Shown: piece by piece, positions 51,020 to 59,723 of the stretch
How positions within the stretch are numbered: position 1 is the stretch's first letter
How the letters are laid out: every line of letters starts with the position of its first letter
Origin: Brachyspira sp. SAP_772
GTDB lineage: Bacteria; Spirochaetota; Brachyspiria; Brachyspirales; Brachyspiraceae
Direction of reading: 5' to 3'
Assembly (NCBI RefSeq): GCF_009755885.1
Contig: NZ_VYIX01000001.1
Span: 762,043 to 826,042, forward strand
DNA length: 64,000 bases
Notes under the pieces: generated by a model
What the model was told of the DNA's origin: nothing
The model's database searches: none
What the model saw: only the letters and a program-made list of their open reading frames with translations
Program-made: the position numbers and the translations under genes

Positions 51020-52234
51020 TTAATCAGCTTTATTAATTTGATCTATTTTTGCTTGAGCTTCATCTAAAGCTTCTTGAGGTGTTTTATTTAAAGTTAAGCT
51101 TTCATGTTCAGCATTAATCATAGCAGAAGAAATTTCAGGCCATTTTGGATGAGGTCCCCTAGGAACTGCATATTTTAATTGATCTGCAAAAACTTTCATT
51201 ATAGGATCATCACCATACACTTTTTCAATATCGATATTAGATTTTGGAGAAAATTTTCCTATCTCTTTACAATATCTTTCTGATATTTCAGAACTTATAA
51301 ACCATGTTAAGAAATCCCAAGCACCATCTACATTTTTACCTTTGATAATTGTAAAATTTTCACCGCCTAATACTGAAGCATATTTTTTATCCATAGGAAT
51401 TTTTGTAACACTCCAATTTTTATTAGGAGCATTCTTTAATACAGAAGGAACCATCCAACTTCCATTTATCATCATAGCAGCTTTACCTGCATTAAATTGT
51501 TTCTCTATATCAGCTTGGCCCCAAATTAATAACTCTTTACTTGCATACCCGTTTTTTACTAAATCAGTCAAAAAAGTTAATGCTCTTACACCTTCAGGAC
51601 TATTAATTTTATTTATATTACCACCTGCTGATATTATCCAAGGTAATAATTGGAAAGTACCTTCTTCATTTTTTACTGCACTCCAAACCAATCCTTTAGT
51701 ATCACCTTTAGTTAAAACTTTAGCAGCATTTTCTAATTGTGCCCAATTAGTAGGTACTTCTAAATTATTTTCTTCTAAGGCATCTACATCATAAAATAAT
51801 GCTAAACAATTAACCGCATGAGGTAAACCATATATTCTGCCATCATATTTAACAGAATTTAATGGTCCCTCTAAAAACTGATTATCTTCCCAAGCATTAA
51901 ATCTATCCGTTATATCTTCAAAAAGACCTGCTTTAGAAAAAGATGCCTGATCAGGATTGTCTATCATTCCTATATCTGGAAGTTCACCTGCAACAGCACC
52001 CATAGCATATTGTTTTAATAACTCTTCTCTAGGAACAAATTGAGCTTTTACAAAATATTTATCCTGTAAAGAGTTATACTCATCTATATAACTCAAAAAA
52101 GCTCCCACATCTGGTTCTGCAAAATAGTGCCATATAGTAACAACTTCTTTTCCATCTACAACTTCAGAATCATTCCCGCTACAACTGATAAATAAAAAAA
52201 CTAAAGATACTAAAAATAAAATAATTTTTTTCAT
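51020..52234 (-). CDS. Sugar-binding lipoprotein of the xyloside ABC transporter
   Basis: The 404-residue SBP_bac_1 family protein has a lipobox FISCSG with Cys near 19. Family signs are VTIWHYFAEPDVGAF at the start of the mature part, the GRIYGLPHAVNCLALFYDVDAL segment and the GKAAMMINGSWM motif. It captures the oligosaccharide outside the membrane. It sits 22 bases after xylA and before the two permease genes. The ligand is inferred from the locus (alpha-xylosides or xylo-oligosaccharides), not from its binding residues. Confidence 0.9.
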   Translation of the reverse strand: MKKIILFLVSLVFLFISCSGNDSEVVDGKEVVTIWHYFAEPDVGAFLSYIDEYNSLQDKYFVKAQFVPREELLKQYAMGAVAGELPDIGMIDNPDQASFSKAGLFEDITDRFNAWEDNQFLEGPLNSVKYDGRIYGLPHAVNCLALFYDVDALEENNLEVPTNWAQLENAAKVLTKGDTKGLVWSAVKNEEGTFQLLPWIISAGGNINKINSPEGVRALTFLTDLVKNGYASKELLIWGQADIEKQFNAGKAAMMINGSWMVPSVLKNAPNKNWSVTKIPMDKKYASVLGGENFTIIKGKNVDGAWDFLTWFISSEISERYCKEIGKFSPKSNIDIEKVYGDDPIMKVFADQLKYAVPRGPHPKWPEISSAMINAEHESLTLNKTPQEALDEAQAKIDQINKAD

Positions 52235-52256
52235 AGTAGGGTCTCCTAAAAATAAA

Positions 52257-53570
52257 TTATAAATTGTATATAAATTGATTTAATTTAGCTTCAAGCAATT
52301 CTTGATTACCACTAGGAAGTTCTTTTTCCTCTAAGTTCATAGCATAATCATATAACTCTTCTAATGAAGTAGATTTGCTTTCTATTTTTGCCCCTATACC
52401 GCTATTGTAAGAACTGTATCTTTCTTCAATAAACTTATCAAAATAGCCATCTTTAACTATTTTATCAGCTATTCTTAATCCCCAAGCTAAAGTATCCATT
52501 CCAGCAATATATGCATACACTAAATCGTCCATAGTATGAGATGGTCTTCTCACTTTAGCATCAAAGTTAAATCCGCCATTTTTTAATCCGCCGTTTCTAA
52601 TAATCTCTACCATCATTAACACTGCATCATAAACATTAGTAAGGAACATATCTGTATCCCAACCTAAGAAAGTGTCTCCGTAGTTAATATCAACTGAACC
52701 CAATTTTCCATGATTTCTAGCAACCTGCATTTCATGCTGCATAGTATGTCCTGCCAAAGTAGCATGGTTTACTTCCAAATTAAGTTCAAAATATTTATCT
52801 AAATTATAATGATATAAGAATTCTAAAGTAGTAGCAGCATCAAAATCATATTGATGTTTTGTAGGCTCTTTTGGTTTTGGTTCAATAAATAATTGTCCTT
52901 TAAATCCTATTTTCTCTTTATATTCAACTGCCATAGATAAGAAATAAGCTAAATGGTCTAATTCTCTTTTCATGTTAGTATTAAGTAAAGTTTCATACCC
53001 TTCTCTTCCGCCCCAAAATACATAGCCTTTTGCATCTAATTTCTTAGCTATATCCATAGTCTTTTTAGTTTGAGCAGCAGCAACTGCAAACACATCAGCA
53101 TAAGGGCTAGTAGCAGCACCATGCATGTATCTAGGATTTGTAAATAAAGATGAGGTAGCCCATAAGAGCTTTTTACCCGTTTTAGACATACTATCTTGAA
53201 CGAAATCTACTATCATATCTAATTTTTCATTAGTTTCTTTCAAAGTTTTATATTCAGGGGCTAAATCTCTGTCATGGAAGCAGAAATAATTTATTCCCAA
53301 TTTTTGCATAAGCTCAAATCCAGCCTCTAATCTCATTTTAGAAGCTTCTAAAGCCTCTTTGCCATTCCAAGGTCTAGTTGCAGCAGCCGCACCAAAAGGA
53401 TCAGCACTTCCAGCTGCCAATGTATGCCACCAACTCATTGCAAAAGGCATCCACTCTTCCATTGTTTTTCCTGATATAACTTCTGAAGCATTGTATTGCT
53501 TGAATGAAAAAGATTCTTTACTGTCTTTTCCTTTGTATGATACTTTATCAACATTTTTAAAATATTCCAT
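52257..53570 (-). CDS. xylA: Xylose isomerase
   Basis: XylA converts D-xylose to D-xylulose with two divalent metals. The 437-residue length is the longer class II type. Conserved elements are YFCFHDRDLAPE (catalytic His), FVFWGGREGYETLLNTN, the metal-binding region INIEVNHATLAGHT-like (LEVNHATLAGHTMQHE) and GFNFDAKVRRPS. It is the first metabolic gene of the xyl transcript; xylR lies upstream on the same strand. Two candidate operators and a TTGACA element lie in the 156 bases before it. Confidence 0.97.
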   Translation of the reverse strand: MEYFKNVDKVSYKGKDSKESFSFKQYNASEVISGKTMEEWMPFAMSWWHTLAAGSADPFGAAAATRPWNGKEALEASKMRLEAGFELMQKLGINYFCFHDRDLAPEYKTLKETNEKLDMIVDFVQDSMSKTGKKLLWATSSLFTNPRYMHGAATSPYADVFAVAAAQTKKTMDIAKKLDAKGYVFWGGREGYETLLNTNMKRELDHLAYFLSMAVEYKEKIGFKGQLFIEPKPKEPTKHQYDFDAATTLEFLYHYNLDKYFELNLEVNHATLAGHTMQHEMQVARNHGKLGSVDINYGDTFLGWDTDMFLTNVYDAVLMMVEIIRNGGLKNGGFNFDAKVRRPSHTMDDLVYAYIAGMDTLAWGLRIADKIVKDGYFDKFIEERYSSYNSGIGAKIESKSTSLEELYDYAMNLEEKELPSGNQELLEAKLNQFIYNL

Positions 53571-53599
53571 ATTCCTATTAACTCCAAATAAAAAGATAT

Positions 53600-53658
53600 T
53601 TAGTAAAATGAATTTACTTAAATATTAAAAAATATAAATAATAAAATCATTTTACCAA
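53600..53658 (-). promoter_or_regulatory. Two candidate XylR operators before xylA
   Basis: At 53600-53621 the plus strand has AGTAAA, 5 bases, TTTACT, an inverted repeat within TTAGTAAAATGAATTTACTT. At 53639-53658 the minus strand reads TTGGTAAAATGATTTTATTA, the same motif with a weaker right half. A TTGACA hexamer lies upstream at 53691-53686 (minus); the best -10 (TATATT) is 22 bases away, so the exact promoter is unsure. A repressor on these sites would block xylA and the genes after it. Confidence 0.6.
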
Positions 53659-53726
53659 ATATAAGTGTAGTCAAAAATGTTAATTTGTCAAGAAAAAAGA
53701 AACTTTTTTTATGAAAAAATATTTTT

Positions 53727-54872
53727 TTAAGAAAAAAAATCCTTCTCATATAATAAATCAAAGAAATTTATAAGCCCAACACCAACTAATGATGACTTGT
53801 CTCCAAACTTTGATTTAATAATCATTATATTAAATTTTGAATAAAAATTATTATTTTCAAATACTTCTTTTTGTATATATGGATATATTCTATTCCAATA
53901 ATCAGTTATTTTACCGCTTAATATAATTTTATTAGAGTCATATATAGCAAGCAGACTTCTTATGCCTTTACCTAAAAATTTACAATATTCTTTTATAACC
54001 TTTTCTGACTTTTTATCAGAACTTTCAAAAAGTTTATTAATATCATCAAAATTAAGTTTGTATTTTTTTATAATATTTTTAAGTCCGTCATAAGAAGCAT
54101 ATCTTTCAAAACAACCCTTATTGCCGCAAGTGCAAGGCTCACCGTCCATAATTATAGTAAAATGACCAATCTCTCCAGCAAGTCTATGAGCCCCTTTTAA
54201 TAATTTGCCGTCTACTATCTGACCGCCTCCAACTCCAAAATTTGATATAGATATAAGCATATAATTATTTTTATCTGCCTCTTTTGACAAAAAAAATTCA
54301 CCCAATACAGCACTATTAGCCTCATTTTCTAAAATTATCTTTAAATTCAGTTCTTCTTCTAAGTTATTTATATTAATATTCTCTAATCCCAAATTAGTTG
54401 CATATAATATATTTTTTCTATCAAAACTAATATTACCAGGTATTGATATACCTAATCTCTTTATAGCAAATGCTTCTTTGAAATTTTCTCTATAATCTTT
54501 TACTACAAAGCTTATAACATCAAAAAAATTATTATTATTTATAGTTTTATTATACTCTTTGTAATATGAATAATTTCCAGACATATCAACTATAGCAATT
54601 TTTACCAAATTAAAATCTATGTCTATTGCTAAAGCTCTTTTTTTATAAAGTGTAGTCTTCCAAATTTGAGCTTTTCTCCCTACAGTACCTACTGTAAAAT
54701 CTTCTTTTGTAATAAAATCATTTTTAAACAAAATATCTAAAGATTCATTTACAGTAGGTTTAGTAAGCTTCAAACTTTCAACTATATCTATACTTGTAAA
54801 TTTTTCTTTTTTTATACATTCTCTTAAAATCTTTTTAAAATTTTTTTCTTTTGATAATAACTGATATTTCAT
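53727..54872 (-). CDS. xylR: ROK family transcriptional repressor of the xyl locus
   Basis: The 381 residues have an N-terminal winged helix-turn-helix (about 15-65, TSIDIVESLKLTKPTVNESLDIL) and a ROK sugar-sensing domain. The zinc motif is CTCGNKGCFE with EIGHF before it, as in XylR/NagC-type regulators. The ISIPGN glycine loop follows the ROK kinase-like fold. It is encoded between xylA and the divergent xylB, in the place expected for XylR. It probably represses both directions until xylose or a xyloside binds. Confidence 0.88.
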   Translation of the reverse strand: MKYQLLSKEKNFKKILRECIKKEKFTSIDIVESLKLTKPTVNESLDILFKNDFITKEDFTVGTVGRKAQIWKTTLYKKRALAIDIDFNLVKIAIVDMSGNYSYYKEYNKTINNNNFFDVISFVVKDYRENFKEAFAIKRLGISIPGNISFDRKNILYATNLGLENININNLEEELNLKIILENEANSAVLGEFFLSKEADKNNYMLISISNFGVGGGQIVDGKLLKGAHRLAGEIGHFTIIMDGEPCTCGNKGCFERYASYDGLKNIIKKYKLNFDDINKLFESSDKKSEKVIKEYCKFLGKGIRSLLAIYDSNKIILSGKITDYWNRIYPYIQKEVFENNNFYSKFNIMIIKSKFGDKSSLVGVGLINFFDLLYEKDFFS

Positions 54873-54953
54873 AAAAACAACTTCAATAAATATTTAATTA
54901 AATAATATTTAATACCAAAATCAAATAAAAATCAAATTATTATATATAATCTC

Positions 54954-54981
54954 TTGATTTTGAATATTATTTTTATATAAT
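54954..54981 (+). promoter_or_regulatory. xylB promoter
   Basis: TTGATT (54954-54959), 16 bases, then consensus TATAAT (54976-54981), followed by the operator-like motif at 54998 and the xylB ATG at 55038. Confidence 0.7.
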
Positions 54982-54997
54982 ACTATATAAAACCCAA

Positions 54998-55018
54998 TTA
55001 GTAAAATCAATTAATTAA
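54998..55018 (+). promoter_or_regulatory. Candidate XylR operator before xylB
   Basis: TTAGTAAAATCAATTAATTA shares its first 15 positions with only one difference (C for G) with the main xylA operator. It begins 17 bases after the xylB -10 box, so a bound repressor would block transcription just past the start site. Confidence 0.6.
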
Positions 55019-55037
55019 TATAATTTTAGGATTATAT

Positions 55038-56588
55038 ATGTATACACTAGGAATAGATTTAAGCACACAAAGTTTAACTTTAAGTATTTTAAATTACAAA
55101 ACCTTTAAAAATGAATTAAATATCTCTATAGCTTTCAACAAATTAGAAGAGATAAAATACTCAAAAATGAATAAAGATACATTATTAGTGGACTCTAATA
55201 TAAATGGCAAAGCAGAACAAGACATTAATATTTTTTTGATAGCATTAGATAAAGCATTATCAGAATTAAAAGAGAAATGCAATGTAAAAGAAATTAAAGC
55301 TATTCAAATTTCTGCTCAACAGCATGGGCATGTTTATTTGTCAGAAAATTACAAAAATAATTTAAACAAATTAAAAAACAAAGAATATGCAAATAAAAAC
55401 TTAATGGAAATATTAAAAGATTCGTATTCTTATGATTATGCTCCAATATGGAGAACTTCCTGCACACAAAAAGAAGCTGATGAACTTAGAAACAGTGCAG
55501 GCGGAAAAGAAAAAATGATTCAAATAACAGGCTCGGATTCCCCTCTTAGATTTACTGGGGCTGTAATAAAATATAATTTTAACAATAATTCAGAATTAAA
55601 AAATAATACATATAAAATATTTTTGCTTAATACTTTTATTGCATCTATTCTAACAGCTAAAGATGATATTAGTGCAGATTTTGGAAATGCTTCAGGTATG
55701 AGTTTAATGGATTACACTAAAAAAGAGTGGAATAACAGTTTAGTTAATACTGTATCAAATAATCTAAAAGAAAAATTAGGAAACATAGATAATCCTTCTT
55801 CATTGGCTGGAAATATAACAGAATATTTTATAGAAAAATATGGTTTTGATAAAGACTGTTTAGTAGGCATAGGAAGCGGTGATAACCCTCAAACAAAAGT
55901 TTTATATAAAGGCGATATACTATCTCTAGGAACTAGCTTTGTATATATGCTTAATATTGATGAAAACACAAGAGATTTTTCTGGTGTATCTAATGCTATG
56001 TATGATGGTATAGGAAACCCATTTATGATATTCTGTCGTACTAATGGAGCTATGGTTTGGGACGAAATAATGAATTTATATAACAAAAACTATAAAGATA
56101 TAACAGAATCATTATCAAAAAATATATATAATTTACCTATCATGATATATCAAAAAGAAAATGAATCTGTGCCTATAAGCAAATCTTTTGATATAAAAAG
56201 ATATTATGATAATGCTTCTTTTGATAATGATTATAAAGGAATTGTATTAAGCTCTTTAGGATTAGTGGCAGCATATTCCAAAAAGTTTGCTTCAGAAAAA
56301 AAAGCAGCAGACTTATCTGTTACAGGGGGACCTACTAAAGATAAAGAAATATTAAAAATAATAGCTAATATTTGGCAATGCCCTATAAAAATACTTCCTT
56401 CTGGAGGAGCTTCTCTTGGCTCTTCAATAAGTGCTATATTATTATTAAAAGAGAATATTTCTTTAGATGATGTTAGAGGCTCATTAATAGATAACACTGT
56501 AATAGAGCCTGATTATAATTTATCAAACAAATATGATGATTATTTAAAATCTATGAACGAAAAATTTAACGAAATAATTAAACAATAA
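55038..56588 (+). CDS. xylB: Xylulokinase
   Basis: XylB phosphorylates D-xylulose to xylulose 5-phosphate, feeding the pentose phosphate pathway. The 516-residue FGGY-family kinase shows LGIDLSTQSLTLSIL at the start, ISAQQHGHVYL near residue 93 (substrate region), WRTSCTQKEADEL, GIGSGDNPQTKVLYKGDILSLGTSF and the C-terminal VTGGPTKDKEILKIIANIWQ motif. It is divergent from xylR with a shared regulatory gap. AGGAT precedes the ATG. Confidence 0.94.
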   Translation: MYTLGIDLSTQSLTLSILNYKTFKNELNISIAFNKLEEIKYSKMNKDTLLVDSNINGKAEQDINIFLIALDKALSELKEKCNVKEIKAIQISAQQHGHVYLSENYKNNLNKLKNKEYANKNLMEILKDSYSYDYAPIWRTSCTQKEADELRNSAGGKEKMIQITGSDSPLRFTGAVIKYNFNNNSELKNNTYKIFLLNTFIASILTAKDDISADFGNASGMSLMDYTKKEWNNSLVNTVSNNLKEKLGNIDNPSSLAGNITEYFIEKYGFDKDCLVGIGSGDNPQTKVLYKGDILSLGTSFVYMLNIDENTRDFSGVSNAMYDGIGNPFMIFCRTNGAMVWDEIMNLYNKNYKDITESLSKNIYNLPIMIYQKENESVPISKSFDIKRYYDNASFDNDYKGIVLSSLGLVAAYSKKFASEKKAADLSVTGGPTKDKEILKIIANIWQCPIKILPSGGASLGSSISAILLLKENISLDDVRGSLIDNTVIEPDYNLSNKYDDYLKSMNEKFNEIIKQ

Positions 56589-56590
56589 TA

Positions 56591-56923
56591 TTACTCTAAA
56601 AGCTTAATTATGTTTTTATGATTTTTTTGCTTAGCATAAAATATTGCATCATTACCGTTATTATTAACTATATATTTATCAGCATTTGCATTTAAAAGTA
56701 ATGCCACTACTTTTGTATGACCTTCCATAGAAGCTAATATTAATGCTGTATTTCCTGCCTCATCTTGAACATTTACATTAATATTTTTTGCTATTAAATC
56801 TTTAACAATATCATCATCTCCAAAAATAGAAGCATCTAAAAGAGTAGCCTCATCTTGAGTGAGAGTATATGCTAAATTAAAAGAAAAGAATATAAAGATT
56901 ATTAAAAAAAGATATTTTCTCAT
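56591..56923 (-). CDS. Small exported ankyrin-repeat protein
   Basis: The 110-residue protein has a signal peptide (about 1-20, YLFLIIFIFFSFNLAYT) and about three ankyrin repeats, the best being NVQDEAGNTALILASMEGHTKVVALLLNANADK. It is probably periplasmic and binds a protein. Its stop lies 3 bases from the convergent xylB stop. A decayed copy of the same gene lies at 43271-43465, on the far side of the xyl locus in the same orientation. Confidence 0.85.
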   Translation of the reverse strand: MRKYLFLIIFIFFSFNLAYTLTQDEATLLDASIFGDDDIVKDLIAKNINVNVQDEAGNTALILASMEGHTKVVALLLNANADKYIVNNNGNDAIFYAKQKNHKNIIKLLE

Positions 56924-56934
56924 AATAAGTCCTA

Positions 56935-56973
56935 TATAAAAAAACGACTCTTAAAAGTCTTTAAGAATCGTTT
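56935..56973 (-). terminator. Terminator of the tRNA-Ile/tRNA-Ala transcript
   Basis: AAACGATTCTTAAA pairs with TTTAAGAGTCGTTT (minus strand, one G-U pair) around GACT, followed by TTTTTATATAGG. It lies 12 bases after tRNA-Ala. Confidence 0.8.
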
Positions 56974-56984
56974 ATTAAAAGATG

Positions 56985-57058
56985 TGGAGGTTATGGGGAT
57001 CGAACCCACGACCTACTGCGTGCAAGGCAGTCGCTCTCCCAAACTGAGCTAAACCCCC
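56985..57058 (-). tRNA. tRNA-Ala (anticodon TGC)
   Basis: The minus strand folds into a full cloverleaf: acceptor GGGGGTT / AACCTCC with the G3-U70 pair that marks alanine tRNAs, D arm, anticodon stem ACTGC / GCAGT around the loop CTTGCAC (anticodon TGC), and T arm with GTTCGAT. The 3' CCA is not encoded. Length 74. Confidence 0.97.
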
Positions 57059-57083
57059 GTGTATGTTAAAGAACCTGAGCGTG

Positions 57084-57157
57084 TGGGCCTGGGAGGAATT
57101 GAACCACCGACCTTTCGATTATCAGTCGAACGCTCTAGCCATCTGAGCTACAGGCCC
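57084..57157 (-). tRNA. tRNA-Ile (anticodon GAT)
   Basis: The minus strand folds into a cloverleaf with acceptor GGGCCTG / CAGGCCC, anticodon stem TTCGA / TCGAA around CTGATAA (anticodon GAT) and T loop GTTCAAT. CCA is not encoded. It lies 25 bases upstream of tRNA-Ala and is co-transcribed with it. No rRNA gene adjoins. Confidence 0.97.
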
Positions 57158-57183
57158 TTTTTTTTATCTTTAATATGGTATAT

Positions 57184-57212
57184 AATATAACATATTACAA
57201 AAAAAATAGCAA
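57184..57212 (-). promoter_or_regulatory. Promoter for the tRNA-Ile/tRNA-Ala unit
   Basis: Minus strand TTGCTA (57212-57207), 17 bases, TATATT (57189-57184), 26 bases before tRNA-Ile. Confidence 0.65.
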
Positions 57213-57273
57213 GTTCTTTTTCTAAAATATTTACAAAAAAAACTTCTAAAGATATATTTATGGAGATAGTTAT

Positions 57274-58461
57274 ATGAATTTTAAAATTTCTAAAATGATG
57301 GCTAAAAAGGATTTTCAAAAAGAGTTCTCTGATTTTATGTTAAAGGCTGTTTCTATTCCCAATGTTATTAGTTTTGCTGGAGGAATGCCTAACCCTATTT
57401 CTTTTCCAAATAAAGAATTAAAAAAAGCATACTCTTTTGTAATGGATAATCATTATAAAACAGCATTGCAATATGCAAATACTCAAGGATATATTGAATT
57501 AAGAAAGATAATAGCTCAAAGATACAAAACCAAAGAAAATATTAATTTAGATGCAGACGACATATTAATAATAAATGGAGCACAGCAAGGTTTTGATATA
57601 ATATCCGCTGTTGTGTTAAATGACAGTGATAATGTCATAGTTGAAGCTCCTACTTTTTTGGCAGCAATTCAAACTTTTAATTTGTATAATGCTAAAATAC
57701 ATAGCGTAGAAATAAGCGATGAAGGAATTAATTTAGATGAATTAAAAACCATACTAAAAAAATATAAATCAAAATTATTTTATACAATTCCAAACTTCCA
57801 AAACCCAACAGGATTAACTTACAATAATGCAACAAGAAAAATAATTGCAGATATGATAAAAAAAACTAACACAATACTTATAGAAGATAATCCATATGGA
57901 GCTTTAAGATTCAAAGGCGAAAATCAAGAATCATTTTTTAATTTACTAAATGAACAAGTTATTTTAATGGGATCTTTCTCAAAGACAATTTCACCGGGCA
58001 TAAGAGTTGGTTGGTTGGCATCAAGCAATAAAGAGTTCATGAAAAAAGCTATAGAATACAAGCAAATACTTGATGTTCATACAAGCATGCCTGACCAAAT
58101 GGCTATTGCTCAATATATAAATAATACTAACTTTGATAAACATATAGAAAAAATAAGAAAACTATATTATAAGCAGTGCAATGCTATGATAAACGCTATA
58201 GAAAAATATTTTCCAAAGGAAGTTAAGTATACAAAACCAGAGGGTGGAATGTTTATATGGGTAGAGCTTCCAAAAAATATTAAATCTGTAGAGTTAGCAA
58301 ATGAGACTATAAAAAGAAATGTGGCAATATCTCCGGGAGATCCTTTTTATAATAAAAAAAGAAATGTTAGCACTTTTAGATTAAGTTATTCAAATTGTTC
58401 TGTAGAAAATATTGACAAAGGAATGAAAATAATAGGCGATACAATAAAAAATATGATATAA
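57274..58461 (+). CDS. PLP-dependent aminotransferase, class I/II (LysN/2-aminoadipate type)
   Basis: The 395-residue fold-type I aminotransferase has ISFAGGMPNPISFPNKEL near the start, GAQQGFDIISAVVLND for the cofactor phosphate, FYTIPNFQNPTGLTY, and the PLP Lys in GSFSKTISPGIRVGW (about 238). The GG(M)P..SFP start is typical of the LysN/2-aminoadipate and MocR-related subgroup. Its amino acid substrate is not certain. GGAG precedes the ATG, and an M29 peptidase gene follows in the same direction after 58 bases. Confidence 0.88.
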   Translation: MNFKISKMMAKKDFQKEFSDFMLKAVSIPNVISFAGGMPNPISFPNKELKKAYSFVMDNHYKTALQYANTQGYIELRKIIAQRYKTKENINLDADDILIINGAQQGFDIISAVVLNDSDNVIVEAPTFLAAIQTFNLYNAKIHSVEISDEGINLDELKTILKKYKSKLFYTIPNFQNPTGLTYNNATRKIIADMIKKTNTILIEDNPYGALRFKGENQESFFNLLNEQVILMGSFSKTISPGIRVGWLASSNKEFMKKAIEYKQILDVHTSMPDQMAIAQYINNTNFDKHIEKIRKLYYKQCNAMINAIEKYFPKEVKYTKPEGGMFIWVELPKNIKSVELANETIKRNVAISPGDPFYNKKRNVSTFRLSYSNCSVENIDKGMKIIGDTIKNMI

Positions 58462-58519
58462 TAATAATTAATAGAAATAATAATAATACTTAATAAAAAA
58501 ATATAATAGGAGTAAAAAT

Positions 58520-59644
58520 ATGAAGGACACAAGGATAGAGAAATTAGCTTACAATTTGGTGAATTATTCATGCAAATTAAAAAAGGGAGAAAATGTTTTA
58601 ATAAAGGTTTATGGAGAGGGAGAAGAGAGAGATTTAGTGATGGCTATAATACAAGAGGTTTACAAGGCTGGCGGAAATCCTTTTGTATGGAATCAAGACC
58701 CGCAGATAATGAGAGAACTGTTAAAAAAATGTAATGAGGAACAAATAAAAACTTGGGCTGAATCTGATTTAATGCTAATGAAAAAAATGGACGCTTATAT
58801 TGGAATTTCTGGCGGTAATAATAGTGCTGAAAACTCATCAGTAAAAGAAGAAAATTATAAAATATATGAAAAGCTTTATTTAGACCCTGTACATATGGAT
58901 CAAAGAATAAAAAACACAAAATGGGTTGTATTAAACTACCCTACTGCTTCTATGGCTCAGCAGGCTTCTATGAGTACAGATGAGTTTGAAGATTTTTATT
59001 TTAAGGTTTGTAATTTAGATTATTCAAAGATGGATAAGGCTATGGATAATTTAGTTAGTCTTATGAATAAAACAGATAAAGTTAAAATTGTAGGAGAAGG
59101 CACTAATTTAACTTTTTCTATAAAAGATATACCAGCTATAAAATGTGCAGGTGTTATAAACATACCAGATGGAGAAGTATTTACTGCCCCTGTAAGAAAT
59201 TCTGTTAATGGAGTTTTATCATACAATACCCCTTCATTATACAGCGATGGATTTACCTACGAAAATATTAAATTAGAATTCAAAGACGGTAAAATAATAA
59301 ATGCCTCTTCAAATGACAATAAAAGAATAAATAAAATATTTGATACAGATGAAGGAGCTAGATATGTTGGAGAGTTTGCTATTGGTGTTAATCCATATAT
59401 TACCAAACCTATGAAAAAGATTTTATTTGATGAAAAAATTATGGGAAGTTTCCATTTTACACCCGGTGCTTGTTATGATGAAGCTCCTAATGGAAATAAA
59501 TCTGCTATACACTGGGATTTAGTTTGTATACAGACTAAAGAATACGGCGGAGGCGAGATATATTTTGATGATGTATTAATTAGAAAAGACGGAATATTTG
59601 TTATAGATGAACTTAAATGTTTAAATCCTGAAAACTTAATGTAA
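58520..59644 (+). CDS. Aminopeptidase, M29 family
   Basis: The 374-residue metallopeptidase removes N-terminal residues from peptides in the cytoplasm. M29 landmarks are KLAYNLVNYSCKLKKGENVLIK at the start, VGEGTNLTFSI near 195, VFTAPV.NSVNG, GEFAIGVNPYI, and the metal site region GSFHFTPGACYDEAPNGNKSAIHWDLV with the HxD pair. The AGGAG before the ATG is well placed. Together with the aminotransferase upstream it would support peptide and amino acid use. Confidence 0.92.
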   Translation: MKDTRIEKLAYNLVNYSCKLKKGENVLIKVYGEGEERDLVMAIIQEVYKAGGNPFVWNQDPQIMRELLKKCNEEQIKTWAESDLMLMKKMDAYIGISGGNNSAENSSVKEENYKIYEKLYLDPVHMDQRIKNTKWVVLNYPTASMAQQASMSTDEFEDFYFKVCNLDYSKMDKAMDNLVSLMNKTDKVKIVGEGTNLTFSIKDIPAIKCAGVINIPDGEVFTAPVRNSVNGVLSYNTPSLYSDGFTYENIKLEFKDGKIINASSNDNKRINKIFDTDEGARYVGEFAIGVNPYITKPMKKILFDEKIMGSFHFTPGACYDEAPNGNKSAIHWDLVCIQTKEYGGGEIYFDDVLIRKDGIFVIDELKCLNPENLM

Positions 59645-59673
59645 TTCTTTTAATAAAAATTAAATATACAAAA

Positions 59674-59701
59674 AAACAAGGGTAATTAAATCCCCTTGTT
59701 T
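59674..59701. terminator. Bidirectional terminator between the M29 gene and adk
   Basis: AAACAAGGG pairs with CCCTTGTTT around an AT-rich loop; the minus strand then has a TTTTTTTGT tail, the plus strand TTTAAAATAA. It lies between convergent genes and is stronger on the minus strand. Confidence 0.8.
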
Positions 59702-59723
59702 AAAATAAACTAAATTTTATTTT

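Noticed and set aside
54892..54903. Palindrome ATTTAATTAAAT near the xylR start
   Set aside because: Such AT palindromes are expected by chance in this composition, and it does not match the motif shared by the other xyl sites.
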